Assembly: GCA_963838095.1 (NCBI GenBank)
Contig: CAWIPO010000006.1
Coordinates: 248,001 to 312,000, forward strand
Source of the DNA: CAWCGU01 sp963838095
Lineage (GTDB): Bacteria > Actinomycetota > Thermoleophilia > Solirubrobacterales > 70-9
Reading direction: 5' to 3'
Length of the DNA: 64,000 nucleotides
In this document: piece by piece, positions 58,430-64,000 of the stretch
Position numbering within the stretch: the stretch's first letter is position 1
Layout: each line of letters opens with the position of its first letter
The notes under the pieces: generated by a model
The model's input: only the letters and a program-made list of their open reading frames with translations
The model's database searches: none
What the model was told of the DNA's origin: nothing
Program-made: the position numbers and the translations under genes

Positions 58430-58915
58430 TCAGCGACCGGCGGCGAGGCGCGCGCAATCGGGACAGCTGCCCTTGAGGATCACGTCGTGATCGCCGACCC
58501 TGTGCTCCAGCCGTCCCGCCAGCGACTCGATCGCTCGCTCCAGGCCGGGATCCTCAAACGGGGTGACGCGGCCACAGCGGTCACAGACGAGGTGATGGTG
58601 GTGATGGGCGCCACCGGGGAGCGCGGGCTCGTATCGAGCCGAACCCCCGCCGACATCGAGCCGCTGCACGAGCTTCAGCTCCTCCAGCAGCTCGAGCGTG
58701 CGATAGACGGTGGCGATGCCGACGGCGCGGCCGCTGCCGCGCAGCTCGTCGGCGATCTCCTGCGCGCTCAGCACGCAGTCCTGGCCCCCGATCAGTTCGA
58801 GCACCGCCGTGCGGGGCGAGGAGGAGCGATGGCCGGCCGCGCGCAGCTCCGCCTCGGCGAACTGCACCCAGGTGTCGGCGGGCGGAGAAGTGATATTTGC
58901 CTTGGTCGTGGGCAT
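58430..58915 (-). CDS. Fur family metal-responsive repressor (Zur-like)
   Basis: A 161-residue protein. The N-terminal winged helix has GRAVGIATVYRTLELLEELKLVQRLD. The dimer/metal region has GAHHHHHLVCDRCGRVTPFED with a C-x-x-C, and the second C-x-x-C (CPDCA) follows near the end. The pairing of two C-x-x-C with a His cluster is the structural and sensory zinc set of Zur/FurB proteins. Its place between znuA and the znuBC-like genes supports zinc regulation. Divergent from the permease across 75 bases holding two GTTCTCAG repeats. Confidence 0.9.
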   Translation of the reverse strand: MPTTKANITSPPADTWVQFAEAELRAAGHRSSSPRTAVLELIGGQDCVLSAQEIADELRGSGRAVGIATVYRTLELLEELKLVQRLDVGGGSARYEPALPGGAHHHHHLVCDRCGRVTPFEDPGLERAIESLAGRLEHRVGDHDVILKGSCPDCARLAAGR

Positions 58916-58933
58916 CGATAGATTCAGATAACC

Positions 58934-58971
58934 GTTCTCAGCATTTCTCGATGAGCGAGTCTCGTTCTCAG
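58934..58971. repeat. Paired GTTCTCAG direct repeats between fur and permease
   Basis: GTTCTCAG at 58934-58941 and again at 58964-58971, exactly 30 bases apart, about three helical turns. They lie in the divergent intergenic region and could be half-sites or two operators for the Fur-family protein. No palindromic Zur box of the known actinobacterial form is obvious. Confidence 0.4.
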
Positions 58972-58990
58972 ATTACCCGGAGCCAGTGAC

Positions 58991-59812
58991 GTGGCAGCGA
59001 TCCTCGACCCATTCCAGCTCCCGTTCATGCAGCGGGCTGCGTTCGAGATCGCGCTGCTGGCTCCGCTCGCGGGACTGCTGGGAGCGCAGATCGTGCTCCG
59101 GCAGCTCGCCTTCTACACGCACGGAGTCGGTGCGGCGACGTTCCCCGGGCTTGTCCTCGCCGGGCCGTTGGGCATCCCGCCCGCCCTCGCGGCCTTCGGC
59201 GTCGGGTCCCTGTTCGCCTTCGCCCTCGAGCGGGTCTCGCGCGGAGCCCGGCTCGCTTACGACGCCGGGACGGCCCTGCTGCTCGTCGCAGCGCTCGGAA
59301 TCGGGATCGTGCTCGCAAGCGACGTCTACGACTCGGGCTCGGAGGTCGACCAGCTCCTGTTCGGGTCGCTGCTGGCGATCGGGGACGAGGAGCTGGCGAC
59401 GACGGCTGTCGCGCTCGCCGTCGCATTGGCAGCCGCGCTTGCGGCGCGCCGGACCTGGATCGCGATCGGCTTCGACGCCGCCAGCAGCCGATCGCTCGGC
59501 CTTCGCGTCCGCGCGGCCGAGTGGGCTCTGCTGCTCGCGATCGCGATCGCCGTCGTCGCGGCCGTGGACGCGGTCGGGGCGCTCCTGGTCGCCGCGCTGC
59601 TCGTGATCCCGGCCGCGATCGCGAGGCTCTTCGCGCGCAGCGTCCTCTCGCTTGAGCTGCTCGCCGGGTCGGTGGCGCTGGTCCTCGGGCTGCTCGGGTT
59701 GTGGATTGCCTACGAGATCGACGTCCCGCCGGGAGCCGCGATCGCGACGCTCGGGGGAATCGCCTTCGCCGTCGCTGCCGGTGTGCGCTCGGCATTCGGG
59801 AGAGCGGCATGA
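58991..59812 (+). CDS. Metal ABC transporter permease 1 (ZnuB-like)
   Basis: A 273-residue membrane protein from GTG 58991. About eight helices; QIVLRQLAFYTHGVGAATFPGLVLAG and the EEELATTAVAL-type central loop are the ABC-3 (ZnuB/MntB) family pattern. The stop overlaps the ATP-binding subunit start by four bases. It shares the transporter with a second, different permease downstream (60555). Either can form a homodimer, or they may make a mixed channel. Confidence 0.9.
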   Translation: MAAILDPFQLPFMQRAAFEIALLAPLAGLLGAQIVLRQLAFYTHGVGAATFPGLVLAGPLGIPPALAAFGVGSLFAFALERVSRGARLAYDAGTALLLVAALGIGIVLASDVYDSGSEVDQLLFGSLLAIGDEELATTAVALAVALAAALAARRTWIAIGFDAASSRSLGLRVRAAEWALLLAIAIAVVAAVDAVGALLVAALLVIPAAIARLFARSVLSLELLAGSVALVLGLLGLWIAYEIDVPPGAAIATLGGIAFAVAAGVRSAFGRAA

Positions 59813-60555
59813 CTGACGGCGCGCTGCTCGACGTCAGGGGCCTCGAGGCTGGCTACGTGGCGGGAAGGCCGGTGCTGACCGGGCTCGAGTTCAGCGTTTC
59901 GGCCGGGCAGAGCGTTGCCGTCCTGGGGCCGAATGGCGGCGGGAAGACCACCCTTTTCCGGGCGCTCCTGGAGGAGACGCCTCAGCGCCACGGTGAGATC
60001 TCGCTCGCCGGCGATGTCGCCTACGTACCCCAGACCGAGCGCTCCAGGCTCGACTTCCCGGCGGACGCCCTCGAGGTGGTGCTGATGGGGACCTACGGCC
60101 GCCTGCCCTGGTACCGGCGCGTCGGCCGCCGGCAGCGAGCACTGGCCGAGGACGCGCTCGAGCGCGTCGGCCTTGCCGACCAAGCGGGCACGCAGTACGG
60201 GGCGCTGTCCGGGGGGCAGCGCCAGCGGGTGCTGCTCGCCCGCTCCCTCGCGCAGGAGGCCCGCATCTTGCTGCTCGACGAGCCCCTGACCGGCGTCGAC
60301 CAGGCCTCGAGCGAAAGGGTGCTGTCGCTGCTTCGCGACCTCCGCGACGAGGGGCACGCGATCCTGGTCTCCACCCACGACATCCGCCAGGCCGGCGACT
60401 TCGACCTCGTGCTCTGCCTCAACGGCGCCCAGGTGGGCTTCGGCGCACCCGAGGAGGTGCTCACCCCGCAGGTGCTCGAGCGGACCTACGGCAGCGAGCT
60501 GGTCACACTCCCCGGCGGCGAGCAGGCCGTCGTCGTCCAGCACCACTCCCACTGA
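59809..60555 (+). CDS. Metal ABC transporter ATP-binding protein (ZnuC-like)
   Basis: A 248-residue ABC ATPase from ATG 59809. Walker A is GPNGGGKTTL, Q-loop VAYVPQTERS, signature YGALSGGQRQRVLLARSLAQ, Walker B ARILLLDEPLTGVDQ, and H-loop STHDIRQ. The C-terminal tail ends with His residues (QHHSH), a possible metal-sensing feature. It energises the import of zinc or manganese. Overlaps both permease genes at its ends. Confidence 0.94.
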   Translation: MTDGALLDVRGLEAGYVAGRPVLTGLEFSVSAGQSVAVLGPNGGGKTTLFRALLEETPQRHGEISLAGDVAYVPQTERSRLDFPADALEVVLMGTYGRLPWYRRVGRRQRALAEDALERVGLADQAGTQYGALSGGQRQRVLLARSLAQEARILLLDEPLTGVDQASSERVLSLLRDLRDEGHAILVSTHDIRQAGDFDLVLCLNGAQVGFGAPEEVLTPQVLERTYGSELVTLPGGEQAVVVQHHSH

Positions 60556-61367
60556 TGCTCGATCCGCTCACCGACCCCTTCAGCCTCGGACTCAGCCAGC
60601 GGGCGCTGGCGGAGGTCATCGTCCTCGGGATCGTCTGCGGCCCCCTGGGCGTGTGGGTCGTGCTCTACCGCGAGAGCTACGCCGCCGAGTCACTTGCCCA
60701 CGCAATGCTCCCGGGGCTTGTGATCGCCGCCCTCGCCGGGATCCCGCTTGCCCTCGGGGGCGCCGGCGGGCTGCTGGTCGCGGCGATCGCTATCTCGCTC
60801 GCTTCCCGGGCAAGAGCGGTCAGCCCCGACGTCGCGATCGCGGTCGTGGTCACAACCCTGTTCGGCGCCGGTGCCTTGCTGGCGCTGGCGCCGGATGTGC
60901 CGACCCGGCTCGGGGAGCTGCTGTTCGGGAACGTGCTCGGGGTCAGCGCTGGGGAGCTGATGGTCTCGGCGGCATTGGCCGGATTCGTCGTCGTCGCGCT
61001 GATCGCGCTCCACCGCCCGCTCGCCCTGACGGCGTTCGATCCGCAGACGGCCGGCGTGCTGGGAACCTCCCCGGGCGGAATCGGCCTCGGATTGCTCGTC
61101 CTGCTCGCGCTGACCACGCTTGTCGCCGTGCAGGCGCTCGGGAACCTGCTCGTCGTCGCGCTGATCATCGCCCCGGCGGCAGCGGCGCTGCGACTCACAG
61201 GCCGGCTATCGCGCGCGCTTGCGCTCTCGGCGCTGCTCGCGGTTGTCGCGGGTGTCGGCGGCCTCTACGTCAGCTACTACATCGACCTCGCCGCCGGCGC
61301 GTCGATCGCCCTGCTCGCTGTGGCGCTGTTCGCGCTCACCCTGCCGCGCCGTCCGCTCCCCGCCTAA
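60555..61367 (+). CDS. Metal ABC transporter permease 2 (ZnuB-like)
   Basis: A 270-residue membrane protein whose ATG begins in the last base of the ATPase stop codon. The core ESYAAESLAHAMLPGLVIAALAG and LLFGNVLGVSAGELMVSAA match ABC-3 permeases, with about eight helices. It is the second permease in the operon and differs clearly from the first. Such two-permease MZB transporters occur in several bacteria, where the pair forms a heterodimer. Ends five bases before the lipoprotein gene. Confidence 0.9.
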   Translation: MLDPLTDPFSLGLSQRALAEVIVLGIVCGPLGVWVVLYRESYAAESLAHAMLPGLVIAALAGIPLALGGAGGLLVAAIAISLASRARAVSPDVAIAVVVTTLFGAGALLALAPDVPTRLGELLFGNVLGVSAGELMVSAALAGFVVVALIALHRPLALTAFDPQTAGVLGTSPGGIGLGLLVLLALTTLVAVQALGNLLVVALIIAPAAAALRLTGRLSRALALSALLAVVAGVGGLYVSYYIDLAAGASIALLAVALFALTLPRRPLPA

Positions 61368-61371
61368 GAGA

Positions 61372-61824
61372 ATGAGACCCCAACCCTTGACCAGTGCCCA
61401 CAGGCTTCTGATTGCTGCCGTCGTCCCTCTCGCGCTCGCGCTCGGCGGATGCGGGTCGGACGAGGAGGAGACGACGTTCACGGCGGAGGAGTTCATCGAG
61501 GTGGCAAACGAGTACGGCGCCGGCCTGGTTCTCGAGCAGCCGCTCTCCTCCGGTGCCAACGGCGAGGTCTACGCAATCAGCTTCGTGGGTGGCAGGGAAG
61601 CGACTGGGGCGACCGGGCCGGGCGCGGAAGCGGACGTCCACGGCGGAGGCTCGCTTACGGTCACAGCCGACCCCGATGCGGGTTTCGCCGAGTACAGCCG
61701 CTGCGAGAGCGCGACCACCCTGCTGTGCTACCGCGTCGCGAACGTGGTGATGTTCTTCGAGGGCGCGTCTCCGGACGATCTGGCCCGGCTCGACGCGGCG
61801 GTCCGGGCTATGGGCGAGGCGTAG
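61372..61824 (+). CDS. Small lipoprotein of unknown function
   Basis: A 150-residue protein from ATG 61372. LALALGGCGSDEEE is a strong lipobox; the mature protein has no obvious domain, with TFTAEEFIEVANEYGAGLVLEQP and SRCESATTLLCYRVANVVMFF (two Cys that may pair). It begins five bases after the permease, so it is likely part of the metal transport operon, perhaps an accessory protein. No family recognised. Confidence 0.78.
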   Translation: MRPQPLTSAHRLLIAAVVPLALALGGCGSDEEETTFTAEEFIEVANEYGAGLVLEQPLSSGANGEVYAISFVGGREATGATGPGAEADVHGGGSLTVTADPDAGFAEYSRCESATTLLCYRVANVVMFFEGASPDDLARLDAAVRAMGEA

Positions 61825-61828
61825 TTGC

Positions 61829-63649
61829 TCAGCCGTTCGCGCCGCCCCGAGAGCGGGCAAACAGCTTTACGTCGCGGAAGCGCCTCTTGTTCGCGTCCGG
61901 ATCGAAGGTGTTGGTGCCGTTGACCCGGATGTCGCCCCGGACCTTCCCGCGCGCGCCGGCGACGATCGCCTTCTTGACGGCCTGCGCGGTCTGATTCGAG
62001 ACCTTGAAGCGGAGGGTGCCCGCCACCTTTCGGCCCTTGGTGAACTCGTAGCTGCCGGAGGCGTCGCCAAGCTCGAACGTCTGCACGCCCGTCTGTTGCC
62101 TGCCGTTACCGGTCTCGAACGGAAGGATGCGAATCCGGCCCGAACCTTCGAGGACGCAGGCGATGGAGTGGCAGAAGACCCGGGCGGTGACGAAGCGCCT
62201 GCCGTGCTTATCCACGTACTTGAAGCGAAGGCTGAAGTGGATCTTCCTCAGGATCGGCGGTCCAGGCTGGAACTCGCCCTGCACCTCGACAGCGCCGATG
62301 TCGGCGCCATCGCCTCCGGCCGGGTTCACCCGCGACGACTGCGCGACCGGCTGCTGAATCGGGCCCAAGTGCTGAATCGGACGAGGTAGACCTCGCTGAT
62401 CGGTCGTCAGGCCGTTGCTGAATCCCATGTCGATCGCGGGGCTGCCGTCCCCGGGCAGATGCGTGAGCGTGGGACCGCCGTTGTCGGCCAAGGCGCCAAG
62501 CAGCGGATCGGTGTTCTGGAAGTCGCTGCTCTGGCCGAGGAAGCAGGAATCGTCGGAGACGAGGTTGTTGCCCTGGGAGGTCAGCGGGATCGTCGCCGCA
62601 CCGTTCTGCCCGCCGGCGCAGTTGGCTGCTCCCGTTGGAGCAGAGACGATCGTGTTCTGAAGCGTCGGCGCGACACTGACCGCGGGTGGGCTGACGGAGC
62701 CCGCGATGTTCGCTCCGCGAGTGGTCACGGCCCCGCCGCCGGTCGAGCTCGCCGACACACCGTTCAGGGTGATCGTGGCGCTGCGCACCAGGGCCGACGC
62801 CCCTTCGACCCCGCCCCCGGATGCAACGGAGGGCCCGAGCGATGACGTAGAGGTGGCGGTGTTGCCGCTGATCGTGCTGTTCTGGATCGTTACGCCCCCC
62901 GCGTTGGGTTCGGCGAAGATCCCACCGCCGCGCGCCGTCGCCGTCGATCCGCCGCCTGTCACCTCGGCCTGGGCGGTGTTGCCGCTGACGGTTGTGTTGA
63001 TAAGCGCGAGGGTGGAGTCGCGGCCGAGATAGACGCCCCCTCCCAGCGCAGTCTGGTCACCGAAGCCGACGCCGCCGCTTTCTCTGACCGTGTTGCCGGA
63101 CACCGCCACGCCGTTCAGCGTCACGCCGCACTGAATGCCGTTTGCCGGTATGTCGTTGTCGATGAAGACGCCGCCACCCCCAGCAGCATTCGAGCCTGGG
63201 CCAACACCGTTCGAGATCGTCAGCCCCGAGATCGTCACGTTTGCGTCGGCTGCGGGGCTGCCGTTGACGGTCTCCCTACAGATCTGGAACACGGGAAACG
63301 GGCTGGCCGTCCCCTGGCCGCGAACCGTCAGCTGGTTCGCCCCCGGACCGACGATGTCAACGTTCTGGGAGAACTCGCCGGCCACCCTCGGAAGGACGCC
63401 CACGAGCTGGATCGTGCCCGTGACGCCAGCGGCGAAGTTGATCGTGTTCGAGGCATCCGCGCTGGCATTGACGCCTTCGATCGCGGCGCGGAGGCTGCCC
63501 GCGGGGGGCACCAACGCGTCGGTGGTGTTGTTGACGGTGAAGGTCGCCGCTCCGGCCGCGGGCGCCAAGGTCAACGTCGCCGCCACCGCAAGTACCCCTG
63601 CGCCGGCAGCCAGTGCTCGTGCGCTCCCCTGCAAAGGCCTGCACAGCAT
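61829..63649 (-). CDS. Secreted right-handed parallel beta-helix protein (choice-of-anchor type)
   Basis: A 606-residue protein. Signal peptide about 1-35 with an Ala-rich cleavage. The long middle part has typical beta-helix turns (SISG-type NNTTD, NTINFAAG, GLTISNG, STISGNTATS, TTVSGNTAQ) with Asn ladders, then the choice-of-anchor block PAIDMGFSNGLTTDQRGLPRP. The C-terminal 130 residues form a separate beta domain (RFVTARVFCHSIACVLEG) with several Cys. It is exported and likely cell-wall or matrix associated, with a possible polysaccharide-binding or lyase-like fold, but no catalytic residues stand out. Confidence 0.85.
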   Translation of the reverse strand: MLCRPLQGSARALAAGAGVLAVAATLTLAPAAGAATFTVNNTTDALVPPAGSLRAAIEGVNASADASNTINFAAGVTGTIQLVGVLPRVAGEFSQNVDIVGPGANQLTVRGQGTASPFPVFQICRETVNGSPAADANVTISGLTISNGVGPGSNAAGGGGVFIDNDIPANGIQCGVTLNGVAVSGNTVRESGGVGFGDQTALGGGVYLGRDSTLALINTTVSGNTAQAEVTGGGSTATARGGGIFAEPNAGGVTIQNSTISGNTATSTSSLGPSVASGGGVEGASALVRSATITLNGVSASSTGGGAVTTRGANIAGSVSPPAVSVAPTLQNTIVSAPTGAANCAGGQNGAATIPLTSQGNNLVSDDSCFLGQSSDFQNTDPLLGALADNGGPTLTHLPGDGSPAIDMGFSNGLTTDQRGLPRPIQHLGPIQQPVAQSSRVNPAGGDGADIGAVEVQGEFQPGPPILRKIHFSLRFKYVDKHGRRFVTARVFCHSIACVLEGSGRIRILPFETGNGRQQTGVQTFELGDASGSYEFTKGRKVAGTLRFKVSNQTAQAVKKAIVAGARGKVRGDIRVNGTNTFDPDANKRRFRDVKLFARSRGGANG

Positions 63650-63674
63650 GGTCTCGGAGACTATCGCGCCCTCG

Positions 63675-63998
63675 CTATTGCGGGACGATCCGGAACTTCA
63701 CCCGCTCGATCTCGCCGCCGGCGGTTCCGCGGAGGCGATAGCGCCCCACCTTCAGCTTCCTGCCGCGCAACCGCCCTGTGAACTTAAACTGGTTCTGACC
63801 CGCCTCACCGACAACCCCGAAGCTGCCCTTGACGGGTACGAAACGTGTGCCGACACGCCCACCGCGCCGTTTCACCCGCTTCTCGACTTTGAACCGCACC
63901 GTGGCGGCGTCGCTGAGCCTGAAGCTGACCGTCGTGCCGACGGGCGGCTTGCGACCCCGCGGCGCCGCCCGCACGCTCGGCCCTCGCCCCGCGGCGGC
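63675..63998 (-). CDS. C-terminal fragment of a surface protein (runs off window)
   Basis: The last 107 or so codons of a gene entering from the right edge. The sequence has the form of the short C-terminal beta module common in Thermoleophilia secreted proteins: PVGTTVSFRLSDAATVRFKVE, GSFGVVGEAGQNQFKFTGRLRGRKLKVGRYRLRG and a final RVKFRIVPQ. The region before it is Arg/Pro-rich. The identity of the main domain is not visible. Same strand as the beta-helix protein, 25 bases upstream of it. Confidence 0.75.
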   Translation of the reverse strand, partial: AAAGRGPSVRAAPRGRKPPVGTTVSFRLSDAATVRFKVEKRVKRRGGRVGTRFVPVKGSFGVVGEAGQNQFKFTGRLRGRKLKVGRYRLRGTAGGEIERVKFRIVPQ

Positions 63999-64000
63999 GA

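Noticed and set aside
1..64000. tRNA, rRNA, CRISPR, IS, phage or att sites
   Set aside because: Looked for cloverleaf arms, repeat-spacer patterns, transposase motifs and terminal repeats; none seen. I cannot run a covariance model, so a diverged small RNA could be missed.

Overview
The window is a strongly G+C-rich, gene-dense bacterial chromosome segment. It has about 64 protein genes on both strands, no intergenic gap longer than about 180 bases, and no tRNA, rRNA, CRISPR array, phage or insertion sequence that I can see. The content points to a high-G+C actinobacterium, most likely class Thermoleophilia (Solirubrobacterales-like). Reasons are PafB and PafC fused into one regulator, F420/FMN split-barrel enzymes, an Lhr-Nei repair pair, a CIRCE-controlled groESL operon, and secreted proteins with a beta-helix or small beta C-terminal domain. 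The taxonomic call is inference from gene content.

Layout. 0-6 kb: a sulfatase cut by the window edge, MsrA, a TolB-like propeller, a deazaflavin-type oxidoreductase, a class III nucleotide cyclase-TetR operon under two palindromic operators, fumarase and two small proteins. 6-16.6 kb: IleS, thioredoxin, a DPM-type glycosyltransferase, PolX, OtsB, two half-size TauE-like membrane proteins, ArfB, an OB/HD hydrolase and a PAC2 protein. 16.6-23 kb: a UvrD-like helicase-nuclease, an inositol-phosphatase-like protein, a very basic coiled-coil protein with clear promoter and terminator, Mrp/ApbC ATPase and a 7Fe ferredoxin. 23-29.9 kb: an SDR, a secreted metalloprotease, a CDGSH protein, a multicopper oxidase, a PhyH dioxygenase and an MFS drug-efflux pump. 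29.9-34.5 kb: a tightly coupled five-gene operon of unknown purpose: membrane protein fused to LMW-PTP, shikimate-dehydrogenase-like protein, two calycin-like paralogues, acyl-CoA dehydrogenase-like flavoprotein. 34.5-44 kb: groESL, an ASCH-like protein, Pcm, a CRP-like regulator, Nei and Lhr. 44-48 kb: the dTDP-rhamnose genes rmlA-rmlD-rmlB-rmlC. 48-57.3 kb: small enzymes, penicillin acylase, a metallo-beta-lactamase-fold hydrolase, the PafBC fusion, an alpha/beta hydrolase and a second OB/HD protein. 57.5-61.4 kb: a zinc/manganese ABC importer with two permeases and a Fur-family regulator. 61.4-64 kb: secreted and lipoprotein genes.

Three things stand out. (1) The promoter and start-codon region of the oxidoreductase at 2.2 kb and of the MFS pump at 28.36 kb are homologous copies of one segment. 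Each places the same 18-bp palindrome over the start codon, which suggests one regulator controls a detoxifying reductase and an efflux pump. (2) The five-gene operon at 29.9-34.5 kb combines an unusual transporter-phosphatase fusion with a dehydrogenase-like protein that lacks the catalytic Asp. It is the best candidate here for an undescribed pathway. (3) Ten otherwise well-conserved genes carry about twelve single-base frameshifts, mostly one-base insertions and many in short homopolymers. This looks more like consensus error in the assembly than real gene decay, so those genes are annotated as intact in the organism but broken in this sequence.
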